Shown: positions 15,057 to 24,118 of the stretch, piece by piece | How positions within the stretch are numbered: the first letter of the stretch is position 1 | How the letters are laid out: each line of letters starts with the position of its first letter | Assembly: GCA_003160635.1 (NCBI GenBank) | Contig: PMLV01000070.1 | Coordinates: 57,169 to 121,168 of the forward strand | Origin: Acidimicrobiaceae bacterium | Lineage (GTDB): Bacteria > Actinomycetota > Acidimicrobiia > Acidimicrobiales > RAAP-2 | Reading direction: 5' to 3' | DNA: 64,000 nucleotides | Notes under the pieces: generated by a model | What the model was told of the DNA's origin: nothing | Database searches by the model: none | What the model saw: only the letters and a program-made list of their open reading frames with translations | Program-made: the position numbers and the translations under genes

Positions 15057-16477
15057 TATGCGTCCCCTTCGTTCACGTCAGCGGCCAGTGGTCGCGCCTT
15101 CCAGAAGTAGTTGACGATGCCGTCCGCCTCGCTCAGGCGTCGGAATGTCATCTCCACCCGGGTCCCGATGGACACCTCGTCGGGTGCGACATCGGTCAGC
15201 TCGATCGGGAGGCGGCCGCCTCCGTCGAAATCGACGACCGCGAACACGATGGGTGGGCTCGGGGAGTAGGCGAGCCGGTCCACGGTGAACGTGACCACGG
15301 TTCCCCGGACCTCCGCCATCGGCGCGGGATCGGCCATGACCCCGGGATCCGCGCCCGGAACGGCGGGGGGCAGCCGCACCTCGCTCGACCCCGGCGCGCG
15401 GCTACCCACAAAGCCGAACTTCCAATCGGCCGACCGGCCGGCCGCCGGAGCCGAGACCCGCGCCGGGTCCGGCCGACGGGGCGGCTCTACGCGGAGTTGG
15501 TTTCGCCAGGCCAGGTACTTCCCGTAGGGGACGACCCGGCCCTGGGCCTCCTGGGATGCCACGGTGCGGGCACGGGGTGTGGACGACTCGGCGGCGTTGA
15601 CCCGGAAGAAGAACGCATCGGCCCCGTCGGCCAGGCTCAGCAGTGCGATCACGGCTCCGGCCGTCGCGTTCTCCAGGGCGGAGGACAGGAGGAGGAAGGG
15701 ATGGGCCGCGCCGGTACATCCGATGTGTCCGTCCAGCGTGGGCACGACGTTCGTCGTCGAGGCGGCCAGTCCCCGCGACAGGGCACGGACGGCCCGGCCG
15801 TGCAGGCTGGCGATGACCAGATCTGCCACCTCTTCGGGCGCGATCCCGGCCGCCTTCAGGCCGTCCTTCCAGGCACTTTGGCCGAGCTCGAGATAGCGGC
15901 CCTCGCCGTAGCGCTCTTCCCAAACCTTCGAGGCCGTGTCTCCGGGGGCACGCCAACGGTCGAGGAATTCCTCGGTGGCCCCGGCCGAACCGAGGTACTC
16001 GGCGACCACGGGGCCATCGTTCTCGGAACCGACGAAGAGGGCCGCGGCGCCATCGCCGCCAGCCGATTCATCGGGTCCTCCGGCGAGCCCGCCGCGGATA
16101 TCCGCCGCTACGACCAGGGCCGACGACGATCCCTCGAGGGCGGAGCGGAGCACGGCAACCCCGGATCGAACGGCGCCGCCGGCATCAGCGGCGAGCACGT
16201 GGCGGTCCAGTCGCAGTGCGGCGTGGATGGTGGTTGCATTCGTCTTGTCGAGGTAGGCCGGCGTGGTGGTGCTGAACCAGAGGCTTGACGGGCTGGCCCC
16301 CGGCGCGCTGCGCAAAGCCAGCCGGGCCGCCTCGACGGCCATGGTGGTGGTGTCCTCGTCGTAGGAGGCCACCGATCGGCGGCCCTTCCCGGCCCCGGTG
16401 CCCAGGGTCGCCCCGATCGACCCTCGCTCGAGGCGCCATCGGGGCAGGTACGCTCCATGGCCGATAATCCCTTTCAT
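15056..16477 (-). CDS. HMG-CoA synthase-like/DUF35 OB-fold fusion lacking the catalytic Cys
   Basis: A 473-residue protein. About residues 1-310 follow the thiolase-like fold of archaeal HMG-CoA synthase (start KGIIGHGAYLP). About residues 345-473 form a DUF35 rubredoxin/OB-fold module. The place where HMG-CoA synthase carries its nucleophilic Cys reads AADAGGAVRSG, with no Cys. The zinc-ribbon part (KFGFVGSRAPGSSEV) has also lost the usual cysteines. It is therefore unlikely to make HMG-CoA, and a scaffold or channel partner for the overlapping thiolase is more likely. ATG 16477 directly follows an AT-rich stretch (ATTATATAG) and may be leaderless. Confidence 0.78.
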   Translation of the reverse strand: MKGIIGHGAYLPRWRLERGSIGATLGTGAGKGRRSVASYDEDTTTMAVEAARLALRSAPGASPSSLWFSTTTPAYLDKTNATTIHAALRLDRHVLAADAGGAVRSGVAVLRSALEGSSSALVVAADIRGGLAGGPDESAGGDGAAALFVGSENDGPVVAEYLGSAGATEEFLDRWRAPGDTASKVWEERYGEGRYLELGQSAWKDGLKAAGIAPEEVADLVIASLHGRAVRALSRGLAASTTNVVPTLDGHIGCTGAAHPFLLLSSALENATAGAVIALLSLADGADAFFFRVNAAESSTPRARTVASQEAQGRVVPYGKYLAWRNQLRVEPPRRPDPARVSAPAAGRSADWKFGFVGSRAPGSSEVRLPPAVPGADPGVMADPAPMAEVRGTVVTFTVDRLAYSPSPPIVFAVVDFDGGGRLPIELTDVAPDEVSIGTRVEMTFRRLSEADGIVNYFWKARPLAADVNEGDA

Positions 16478-16548
16478 CTATATAATCCTAGCATTGACAG
16501 TTTAGAGTAAACCGACGGCACCGCAGAGGCGGCGCGGGATGACGAGGT

Positions 16549-17796
16549 GTGGTGCAGGTCGAGGAAACGGCAACGGACGAAGCGCTCAACCACGGACGGC
16601 CCCTCGAGGGCGTCCGGGTCCTGGCGTTGGAGCAGATGCAGGCGCTGCCATTTGCCACGCAGCTCCTGGCGAGGCTGGGGGCCGAGGTCGTCAAGGTCGA
16701 AGCACCCGACGGCGGGGACTCGGGCCGGCTTGCGATGCCCGCGATGGCCGATCCCGAGGGCAGGATGGTGGGTGCCACCTACCTGCGCAACAATCTGAAC
16801 AAGCGATCCATTTCCATCAACCTGAAGGACCCGCGGGGTCGTCAACTGGTGCTCGACTTGGCGACCCGTTTCGACGTCTTTGCGGAGAACTTCAAGGGAG
16901 GGGCCTTGGCTCGACTCGGACTGGCATACGACGACGTCCACGCCGTCAACGAGCGGATCATCTACGTCTCGGTTTCAGGGTTCGGCAACGACGACACCTC
17001 GCCGTACCACCACTGGCCCGCATATGCACCAGTGGTCGAGGCCATGTCGGGATTGTACGAGACGAAACGCCGGGACGGGGAAGCGCCACGGGTGGCGCCC
17101 GGTGGGTCCCTCGGTGACATGGGCACGTCCATGTTCGCCACGGTCGGCATCCTCGCCGCCCTCTATCAGCGTGATCGGACCGGGTTGGGGCAGCAGATCG
17201 ATGTGGCCATGCTCGATTCCACGGTGGCAATGACCGACATCATCACCAATTACTGGTCCCTGGGGATGCCGGGCGGTGCTGACCCTCCGATCATCATGCA
17301 CGGCTTCTTAGCCCGCGACGGGTGGTTCATCCTTCAGGTAGGGCGGGTGCAGCAGTTCGCCTCCCTGGCCCGCCTGATCGGTCATCCGGAGTGGATCACA
17401 GACCCCAGTCTGGCGGACCGGCAGGGTTGGTACGACTCGATCGACGCCGTCATCCGGCCCGCCATCGAGAAATGGGCGGCGGACAAGACGAAGCTCGAGG
17501 CTTGCCAGCAGCTCGGTGACGCCGGCCTCGCCGCCGGACCATGTTTCCGCGATGACGAAGTTGTGCGCGACCCCCACCTCCTGTCCCGTGACATGCTGGT
17601 CGAAATGGCACGTCCCGACGGAGGGGCGCAGCCCGTGATCTTTCCGAACAATCCGATCCGGATGTCCGGCGTGCCCGATGGTCCCGTCAGGAGGGTGCCG
17701 TGGTTCGCCGAGCACACCGACGAGGTCTTGCGGAATGATCTTTCCCTCGACGACGCTGTGCTGAGAGAGTTGCACGAGGAGGGTGTGATTGTGTGA
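16549..17796 (+). CDS. CaiB/BaiF CoA-transferase family protein
   Basis: A single-domain class III CoA-transferase of 415 residues, normal length. The candidate catalytic Asp is in PGGSLGDMGTS. The N-terminal GVRVLALEQMQALP and LARLGAEVVKVE segments are typical. GTG 16549 has GAGG just upstream, and GTG 16552 is an equal alternative. It lacks the HDINY/SDFGGGG pair of the racemase-type paralogues, so true CoA transfer is more likely. It leads an apparent operon with the AcuI-like reductase and a ligase (75- and 27-base gaps). Confidence 0.86.
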   Translation: MVQVEETATDEALNHGRPLEGVRVLALEQMQALPFATQLLARLGAEVVKVEAPDGGDSGRLAMPAMADPEGRMVGATYLRNNLNKRSISINLKDPRGRQLVLDLATRFDVFAENFKGGALARLGLAYDDVHAVNERIIYVSVSGFGNDDTSPYHHWPAYAPVVEAMSGLYETKRRDGEAPRVAPGGSLGDMGTSMFATVGILAALYQRDRTGLGQQIDVAMLDSTVAMTDIITNYWSLGMPGGADPPIIMHGFLARDGWFILQVGRVQQFASLARLIGHPEWITDPSLADRQGWYDSIDAVIRPAIEKWAADKTKLEACQQLGDAGLAAGPCFRDDEVVRDPHLLSRDMLVEMARPDGGAQPVIFPNNPIRMSGVPDGPVRRVPWFAEHTDEVLRNDLSLDDAVLRELHEEGVIV

Positions 17797-17871
17797 TGAG
17801 CTGAGGCGTTGCCTCAGGCCGAGCCAGGAGCTGCGGTGCAGCTGACATCACCCGCACAGAACAGGAGTCCG

Positions 17872-18867
17872 ATGGAGTCGTTTCCCGCCATTGTCGCCAC
17901 CGAGAATGCCCCGGCGTCGTTGCAACAGGTGCCGGAGTCCTCGTTGCCCGAAGGCGACGTCACGGTGGACGTCAGCTGGTCCTCCCTCAACTACAAAGAC
18001 GGTCTGGCGGTCACCGGCAAGGGTCGCATCATCCGTTCCTTCCCCATGGTGTGCGGCATCGACCTCGCCGGGACGGTACGGTCCTCCGACTCCGACAAAT
18101 GGTCGCCTGGCGACGAGGTCGTCGTCACCGGGTGGGGTCTGTCGGAAACGCACCCCGGGGGCTATACGACGCGTCAACGTGTTCGTTCCGGGTGGCTGCA
18201 ACCCCGTCCCGAGCGCCTCTCCCTTCGTGAGACCATGGCCATCGGGACGGGCGGGCTCACTGCCATGCTGTGCATCCTGGCCCTCGAAGATGCCGGGATA
18301 GAGCCGGGAACCGAGGGTGAGGTGTTGGTGACCGGCGCCGGAGGAGGGGTGGGGAGCTTCGCCGTCATGCTCCTGGCGAGCTTGGGCTACCGCGTGGCGG
18401 CGGCGACGGGACGTCCCGAGATCGCCGAGTACCTCACAACGCTCGGCGCGTCATCCATTGTCGGGCGCGAGGAGCTGTCTGCCAACTCGGGCCGGCCGCT
18501 GGAAAAGGAACGCTGGAGCGCGGCCATCGACACGGTGGGGAGCCAGACATTGGCGACCGTGTTGGCCCAGACCCGGTACCGCGGCGCAGTGGCGGCCTGT
18601 GGCTTGGCCGGTGGCTCCGACCTGCCCACAACGGTCCTCCCGTTCATTCTGCGCAACGTGAGATTGTCGGGGGTGGACTCGGTGTCGACACCCACCGATG
18701 TCCGTGCCGCCGCCTGGGCGCGCCTGGACACCGACGTCCCGCGTCACCTGCTTGATCTCGTCACCACCACTGAACCGCTGGCACGCGTCCCGGCCTTGGC
18801 GGAACAGATCCTGGCCGGTTCGGTACGGGGCCGGATTGTGATCGACGTGGCCGGCGCCGGCGCATAG
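17872..18867 (+). CDS. AcuI/YhdH-type MDR oxidoreductase
   Basis: A 331-residue zinc-free medium-chain reductase of the YhdH/YhfP/AcuI group. Typical marks are LNYKDGLAVTG near residue 38, CGIDLAGTV and the cofactor motif TGAGGGVGSFA around residue 165. AcuI enzymes reduce acryloyl-CoA to propionyl-CoA with NADPH, but the substrate here is only inferred. The frame opens at 17809. ATG 17872 has CAGGAG ahead and the usual MESFPAIV-type N-terminus, so I chose it. The neighbours are a CoA-transferase and a ligase on the same strand. Confidence 0.85.
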   Translation: MESFPAIVATENAPASLQQVPESSLPEGDVTVDVSWSSLNYKDGLAVTGKGRIIRSFPMVCGIDLAGTVRSSDSDKWSPGDEVVVTGWGLSETHPGGYTTRQRVRSGWLQPRPERLSLRETMAIGTGGLTAMLCILALEDAGIEPGTEGEVLVTGAGGGVGSFAVMLLASLGYRVAAATGRPEIAEYLTTLGASSIVGREELSANSGRPLEKERWSAAIDTVGSQTLATVLAQTRYRGAVAACGLAGGSDLPTTVLPFILRNVRLSGVDSVSTPTDVRAAAWARLDTDVPRHLLDLVTTTEPLARVPALAEQILAGSVRGRIVIDVAGAGA

Positions 18868-18894
18868 CGAACGTCGCGCCGGGAGGGGCTGAAC

Positions 18895-20490
18895 ATGCTC
18901 GAACAGGATCAGGTCCTGCCCAACCTCATCGCCCGGCGCGCCGCGGCGACTCCGGCACGGATTGCCATCCAGTGCGTCGACGGCACGGCGATGACCTACG
19001 GCGAACTCCAGGCAGAGAACATGCGGTGGGCGGCGGCCTATCGTCGGGCGGGCGTGGCGGCCGGCGATCACGTCGCATCAATGGTCGTCCATTCGTTCGC
19101 CTCCTACTCCGTGTGGCTCGGGTTGAGCTGGCTCAAGGCTGTCGAGGTCCCGGCCAACACCGGCTATCGGGGCGCCATGTTGGCCTACCTCATCGAGAAC
19201 TCCGAGGCCCGCCTGCTCGTGATCTCCGCGCAGTTCTGTGATCGCCTGGTCGAGGTGGCCGACCGCGTGCCCAATCTCGAGTGCGTCGTGGTGCTCGACG
19301 CCCCGGGCGCCCTGCCGACGTTGCCGTTCCGGGTACTCAGCGGGGAGAGCTTCCTGGCCGGCGCGCCGGCCGTCGGGGATGTAGAGGCCCCGACCTATCG
19401 CGATATTTCCTCCGTCATCTACACCTCGGGGACGACCGGCCCTTCCAAGGGTGTGCTGGTGCCCTGGGCCAGCCTGCAGGATCTGAAGGGGATGCTGCCC
19501 GACGACATCATCCCGTCGCCCGACGACGGGTACTACAGCGTGTATCCCGCCTACCACGTCTCCGGCAAGGCGGCGATCGCCACCGCGTTCTCCCACGAGG
19601 CCCGGCTCGTGTTCCGCGAATCGTTCAGCCTCTCGGCGTACTGGGAGGACATCCGCCGGTATAACTGTGTCTTCGGGGGCCTCGTCGGACCGATGGCCTC
19701 CATGATCCTTGGACTCCCACCGAGCCCAACCGATCCGGACAATCCCTTGCGCGGTGTGGTGATGGCCCCGGTGATCCCAGAATTCGAGGAGTTCAAGCGG
19801 CGGTTCGATCTCCGGGTCTGCACGGGGTTCGGCATGACGGAGATCGGCTACCCCTTCAAGAGCGGATGGGAGCTCACCGATCACACCACGGTAGGTCGGG
19901 TCCGGAGCGGTCCGCCCGGCTTCGAGGTGAAGCTGGTCGATGACGACGATGAGGACGTGGGGCCCAACCGGTTCGGCGAGATGGTGGTGCGTACCGCAGA
20001 TCCCTGGATCATCACCAGCGGGTATTTCCACATGCCGGAGAAGACGGCGGCGGCCTGGCGCAACGGGTGGTTTCACAGCGGAGACGGCTTCACCCGTGAT
20101 GAGAGTGGCAATTACTACTTCGTCGACCGGATCAAGGACGCCATCCGCCGTCGAGGCGAGAACATCTCCTCATTCGAGGTCGAGAGCGCGGTCAACGAGC
20201 ATCCCGCCGTGGCCGAATCCGCCGTCATCGGCGTCCCGTCCGAGCTGAGCGAGGACGAGGTCAAGGTGATCGTCGTCCTCCATCCGGGCGTGGCGCTGCT
20301 CCCAGAGGAGCTCATCACCTTTTTGGTCCCCCGCATGCCACGATTCATGATTCCGCGCTACGTCGAGTTCGTCGAGGAATTGATCAAGACGGACTCGACG
20401 CAGCGGACGCAGAAGTTCGCGTTGAGGGAGAACGCGCTCAACGACCGGACGTGGGACCGCGAGAAGGCGGGCATCGAGCTCCCGCGTTGA
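18895..20490 (+). CDS. AMP-binding acyl-CoA ligase (CaiC-like)
   Basis: A 531-residue acyl-CoA synthetase with the ATP-binding motif SSVIYTSGTTGPSKGVLV and the hinge region WFHSGDGFTRDESG. Further C-terminal are RIKDAIRRRGENISS and a probable catalytic Lys in RTQKFALRE. The overall pattern is nearest to crotonobetaine/carnitine-type CoA ligases, which suits its position after a CaiB-type CoA-transferase. GGGAGGGG lies about six bases before ATG 18895. It converges with the SDR at 20498 with seven bases between the stops. Substrate unknown. Confidence 0.87.
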   Translation: MLEQDQVLPNLIARRAAATPARIAIQCVDGTAMTYGELQAENMRWAAAYRRAGVAAGDHVASMVVHSFASYSVWLGLSWLKAVEVPANTGYRGAMLAYLIENSEARLLVISAQFCDRLVEVADRVPNLECVVVLDAPGALPTLPFRVLSGESFLAGAPAVGDVEAPTYRDISSVIYTSGTTGPSKGVLVPWASLQDLKGMLPDDIIPSPDDGYYSVYPAYHVSGKAAIATAFSHEARLVFRESFSLSAYWEDIRRYNCVFGGLVGPMASMILGLPPSPTDPDNPLRGVVMAPVIPEFEEFKRRFDLRVCTGFGMTEIGYPFKSGWELTDHTTVGRVRSGPPGFEVKLVDDDDEDVGPNRFGEMVVRTADPWIITSGYFHMPEKTAAAWRNGWFHSGDGFTRDESGNYYFVDRIKDAIRRRGENISSFEVESAVNEHPAVAESAVIGVPSELSEDEVKVIVVLHPGVALLPEELITFLVPRMPRFMIPRYVEFVEELIKTDSTQRTQKFALRENALNDRTWDREKAGIELPR

Positions 20491-20497
20491 GCGGCGG

Positions 20498-21415
20498 TCA
20501 GGCGTTCGGGGTGACACCGGTTTCTGCTGCGGCCGCAGCGGCGCGGCGATATGCCTCCAGTTGCGCCAGTATGGGCATCGGCTCCTGACCGATGGTGGCA
20601 TCGAGGCGGCGTGCGATCTCCTCTGGGGTCCAACGACCGTCCTTGAACATGGCCCGCACCTCGTGGGGCTGGTTCCACACGGCGATCTTCCCTCCCACGA
20701 CCGTGTAGATCTGTCCGGTGATGTGCGTTGCCAGATCGGAGAGAAGGTAGGTGACCATGGGGGCGACGTCCTCGGGCTCTCCCGTCTCGGGCAGTTCCAT
20801 CGGCACCTCCGCCATCATCCGCGTGCGGGCAATAGGGGCCACGGCATTGGCCCTGACGCCATAGCGGTTCAGTCCGGCGGCGGCGCTGCGCACCAACGAA
20901 ACGATGCCTCCCTTGGCGGCCGAATAATTGGCCTGGGCCACACTGGCCTGGAAGGCGGCGGAGGTGAACCCGACGAGCGAGCCACTCTTCTGGGCCCGCA
21001 TGACCGTCGACGCGGCACGGAAGAGGGTGAAGGTCCCTTTGAGGTGCGTGGCAATCACGGCGTCCCAGTCGTCCTCCGACATGTTGAAGAGCATCCGCTC
21101 GCGCAGAATGCCCGCGACGCATACGACCCCGTCGATACGCCCCCAGTTGTCGATCGCGCTCTGCACGATCCGTTCGCCCGCTGCCATCTCGGTGACGGAG
21201 TCGGCGATGGCGATGGCGTGATGGCCACCCTCTCGAATTTCCTCCACCACGGCGTCGGCGACCTCGCTCGTCGGCTCCTCGCCGTGCATGCCCACGCCGA
21301 AGTCGGCGACGACCACGTGTGCGCCTTCGGCGGCACATTGCAGCGCCACGGCCCGGCCGATGCCGCGCCCGGCGCCCGTCACGGCGATCGACTTTCCCTC
21401 GAGTATTCCGGTCAC
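20498..21415 (-). CDS. SDR-family oxidoreductase
   Basis: A 305-residue short-chain dehydrogenase with the glycine motif TGAGRGIGRA, VAGIL for the NAG segment, and Ser, Tyr and Lys in FTSAAFQASVAQANYSAAK. A C-terminal extension of about 40 residues is longer than in FabG and resembles hydroxyacyl-CoA dehydrogenases of the MFE-2/HSD17B4 type. The frame opens at 21532, but GTG 21415 overlaps the upstream ligase stop as GTGA and has AAAGGA seven bases ahead, so it is the likely start. It is the last gene of an operon with a ligase and a luciferase-like oxidoreductase. Confidence 0.86.
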   Translation of the reverse strand: MTGILEGKSIAVTGAGRGIGRAVALQCAAEGAHVVVADFGVGMHGEEPTSEVADAVVEEIREGGHHAIAIADSVTEMAAGERIVQSAIDNWGRIDGVVCVAGILRERMLFNMSEDDWDAVIATHLKGTFTLFRAASTVMRAQKSGSLVGFTSAAFQASVAQANYSAAKGGIVSLVRSAAAGLNRYGVRANAVAPIARTRMMAEVPMELPETGEPEDVAPMVTYLLSDLATHITGQIYTVVGGKIAVWNQPHEVRAMFKDGRWTPEEIARRLDATIGQEPMPILAQLEAYRRAAAAAAETGVTPNA

Positions 21416-23022
21416 TTGGTCATCCTTTTGTGCGTTGGTGCGGTCGCCCCGTCGGCGACCTCGGGGACTACGTGGTCTGGTGCGGCAGGATCGATGCGCA
21501 GCAATGAACTGGCGGACGGCGCGCTGCACCACTCCGCGACCTGGTCACGCAGGGCGTTCCGGAGCAGCTTCCCCGTGGGGTCGCGCGGCAAGGCTGCGGC
21601 GTGGAAGTAGAGCCGCGGTCGCTTGTACCCGGCCAGCCTGTCGGTGGCCGAACGGGCCAGCTCGACCGCGACCTCGACGCTCATGCCGGCGTCGGGCGTC
21701 ACGATGACGGCGGCGACCTGCTCCCCCCGTATGTCGTCGGGTGCACCGACGATGGCGAGGTCGGTCAACCCGTCCGTGTCGCTCAAGACCGATTCGACCT
21801 CCGCCGGGTAGATGTTGACCCCGGCGGAGACGATGACGTCAGACCCTCTCCCGGTAATGAAGAGGTAGCCGTCGCCGTCGACGTGACCGACATCTCCCAC
21901 CGTGAAGGCCGAACCCCGATGGGCCGCGGCCGTCTTCGCCTCGTCGTTCAAATAGGAGAACGTGACGCCGTCGGCCGTGGCCACGTAGATCGTCCCGTCC
22001 ACACCGGGTGGAACCTCGCCGCCCTCCTCGTCGAGGATGAGGAGGCGCTGGTTGTCCCTGGCTTTCCCGACCGTCCCAGGTCGCTCCAGCCACTCCTCGC
22101 TGGTGGCGATGGTCATGCCGCCCTCGGAGAACCCGTAGTACTCCGTGAGGCGGGGGCCCCACCATTCGAGCATGGCCCGTTTCACGGGCACCGGGCACGG
22201 CTCACCGCCGTGGAGGACGTTGACGAGCTCCGGAGCATCAAAGGCGGCGCGGAGCTCATCGGGCAATTGCAGGAGTCGACGGAACATGGTGGGCACCATC
22301 GAGGTCGACGTCACCCCGTCGGCCAGCATGGCCAGCGCGTTCTCGGGATTCCAGCGCGGGACGATGCGGATTGTCGCTCCCCGTGCCAGTGCGCCGAGGC
22401 CGAACGTCAGTGGGGCGCCATGAAAGAGGTGTGAGACGAAGAGATGCACGCCGTGGCCCGGCAATCCGGTCAGTTCGGCCATTCCGGCGCTTGCGGCGAA
22501 TGACTCCGCAAACGGGCGTCGGCCGAGGAAGCTCGAGACGACACCCTTCGGGCGTCCGGTCGTGCCCGATGTGTAGGTCATCTTGCGGCCCGCCAATGCG
22601 TAGGGCAGCGGTGCCAGCGATTGGGCCTCGACCCATGCATCGAAACCCTGGTCGAGGTCGATGACGGGGAGACCAGCGTCGCGCCCGGCCTGCCGCGCCG
22701 CAGGGACGTCGGTGACGATCACGCGCGTCGAGGCGTCGGTAAGCACGCTGGCGATCTCCGTCGGGGTCCAACCGGTCTTGAGGGGGGTGTAGACCAGCCC
22801 TGCCCGCAGGCAGCCGAGAGCGATCTCAATGAACTCGACCCGGTTGGTGGCGACGAGTGCGACGTGACTGCCTTCCCCCGGCACCTGCTGGGACAGTCCA
22901 TGGGCAATGGCGCGCGTGCGGTCCTCGAGCGCGCCCCATGTGCGGCGGGTCACGCCGTCTTCGACCGCCAGGTCTCCGGCGCGCCGATGGGAGATCTCGA
23001 AGAGAGGTGGTTGGGTCTTCAC
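21412..23022 (-). CDS. AMP-binding acyl-CoA ligase
   Basis: A 536-residue acyl-CoA synthetase. The ATP-binding motif is MTYTSGTTGRPKGV. YYGFSEGG stands for the usual YGxTE, VGDVGHVDGDG is the hinge region, and the catalytic Lys is in PRDPTGKLLR. It overlaps its neighbours at both ends with GTGA junctions (21412-21415 and 23019-23022), so all three genes of this operon are translationally coupled. It probably loads a carboxylic acid for the adjacent SDR and LLM enzymes. Substrate unknown. Confidence 0.87.
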   Translation of the reverse strand: MKTQPPLFEISHRRAGDLAVEDGVTRRTWGALEDRTRAIAHGLSQQVPGEGSHVALVATNRVEFIEIALGCLRAGLVYTPLKTGWTPTEIASVLTDASTRVIVTDVPAARQAGRDAGLPVIDLDQGFDAWVEAQSLAPLPYALAGRKMTYTSGTTGRPKGVVSSFLGRRPFAESFAASAGMAELTGLPGHGVHLFVSHLFHGAPLTFGLGALARGATIRIVPRWNPENALAMLADGVTSTSMVPTMFRRLLQLPDELRAAFDAPELVNVLHGGEPCPVPVKRAMLEWWGPRLTEYYGFSEGGMTIATSEEWLERPGTVGKARDNQRLLILDEEGGEVPPGVDGTIYVATADGVTFSYLNDEAKTAAAHRGSAFTVGDVGHVDGDGYLFITGRGSDVIVSAGVNIYPAEVESVLSDTDGLTDLAIVGAPDDIRGEQVAAVIVTPDAGMSVEVAVELARSATDRLAGYKRPRLYFHAAALPRDPTGKLLRNALRDQVAEWCSAPSASSLLRIDPAAPDHVVPEVADGATAPTHKRMTK

Positions 23023-24050
23023 CGAGCCCGATCCGAGGTAGTGCGTTCGTGAAACCCCGCGCGCACTTCTGACCAGAGTTCGTCGTCGGCCTCAAAGGGT
23101 GAGTAGGCATTGATGCGATCCGCGGCATCGCCATAGCGTGCAGCCACCAGGCCGGCGATCGCGCCCGGGGCGCCGACCACGGCAAATGCTTCGAGCACCT
23201 GCGGTTCGATCAGATTGCCCATTTCGTCCCATCTTCCCTGGCGGGCCAGTTCGTGGAGTTCGCTCTGGAGGTCGCCCCATCCATGATGCTCGAGCACGGG
23301 ACGGTAGGCCGGCGTCGATCCGTAAAAGGCGAGCTGGCGGCGAACGCCTGCGGCCGATCGGGCCAGCTCTTCCTCGTCGCGGCCGGTCACGATGAAGCCG
23401 GGGGCGGTGACTTCGATGTCCGACCGCGTGCGGTTCCTGCGGGCCAGGCCCCGCTCGAGCGCCGGCAGTACCGACGCCGAGAGATACGACGCCGTGGTGA
23501 ACCCGTGGCAGAGGAACCCGTCGGCCCTTTCCCCCGCCACTTCGATCATCTTGGGCCCCACGCCGGCCAGGAACACGCGCGGCGGGCCGAAGGGGCTGGG
23601 TCCAGGATTGAAGAACGGGGGCATGAGCGTATGACGGTAGAACTCACCTTCGAACGAGAGCGGCCTACCTTCGTTCCAGCAGGCCCATATGGCGTGAACG
23701 GCATCGACCATTTCCCTCATGCGCGCGGCCGGCTTCGACCACGGCATGGAGAAACGGCGATCGATGTGTGCCTGCACCTGGGAGCCAAGCCCGAGGATGA
23801 AACGGCCCTCGGACAGCACCTGCAGGTCGTGGCCGAGAGTGGCGAGACTCATCGGGTTGCGTGCGAAGGCGACCGCGATGCCCGTTCCGACGTCGACCTT
23901 CCGGGTCGCCGCCGCCGCCAGTGTCACCGTCAAGAACGGGTCATGGCTGGTCTCGGCCGCCCAGATCCCGTCATAGCCGGCCTCTTCGAGACGACGCGCT
24001 TCGCGCCCGGCATCCCGGAGGGTCCCCCGCGCCGCCACGTCCAATTTCAT
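23019..24050 (-). CDS. LLM-class flavin/F420-dependent oxidoreductase
   Basis: A 343-residue luciferase-like TIM-barrel protein of the TIGR03617/F420-dependent type. Seen: EAGYDGIWAAETSHDPF near residue 30, VGTGIAVAFARNP, and LGHDLQVLSEGRFILGLGS near residue 80. Such enzymes use F420H2 or FMNH2 to reduce or oxygenate organic substrates. It is the first gene of a three-gene operon and overlaps the ligase by GTGA. ATG 24050 has GAGGG upstream. The gap to the divergent acyl-CoA dehydrogenase contains a weak inverted repeat (CTTCA-N12-TGAAG, 24059-24080). Confidence 0.87.
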   Translation of the reverse strand: MKLDVAARGTLRDAGREARRLEEAGYDGIWAAETSHDPFLTVTLAAAATRKVDVGTGIAVAFARNPMSLATLGHDLQVLSEGRFILGLGSQVQAHIDRRFSMPWSKPAARMREMVDAVHAIWACWNEGRPLSFEGEFYRHTLMPPFFNPGPSPFGPPRVFLAGVGPKMIEVAGERADGFLCHGFTTASYLSASVLPALERGLARRNRTRSDIEVTAPGFIVTGRDEEELARSAAGVRRQLAFYGSTPAYRPVLEHHGWGDLQSELHELARQGRWDEMGNLIEPQVLEAFAVVGAPGAIAGLVAARYGDAADRINAYSPFEADDELWSEVRAGFHERTTSDRAR

Positions 24051-24118
24051 CCCTCGCCCTTCAGATATAGGATTATGAAGATGGAGGATACCCGAACGGC
24101 TCGTATGGCCCGGTCGGA

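Noticed and set aside
12948..15110. A 720-codon open frame on the plus strand opposite the enoyl-CoA hydratase and thiolase genes
   Set aside because: It is antisense to two well-supported genes, has low-complexity Arg/Gly/Val-rich composition and no recognisable domain. Such frames are expected in high-G+C DNA.
16478..16548. A TTGACA at 16494 and a TATAAT at 16481 on the plus strand, looking like promoter elements
   Set aside because: They are in the wrong order and spacing for a plus-strand promoter, and no matching minus-strand pair could be fitted. The AT-rich patch may still hold promoters.
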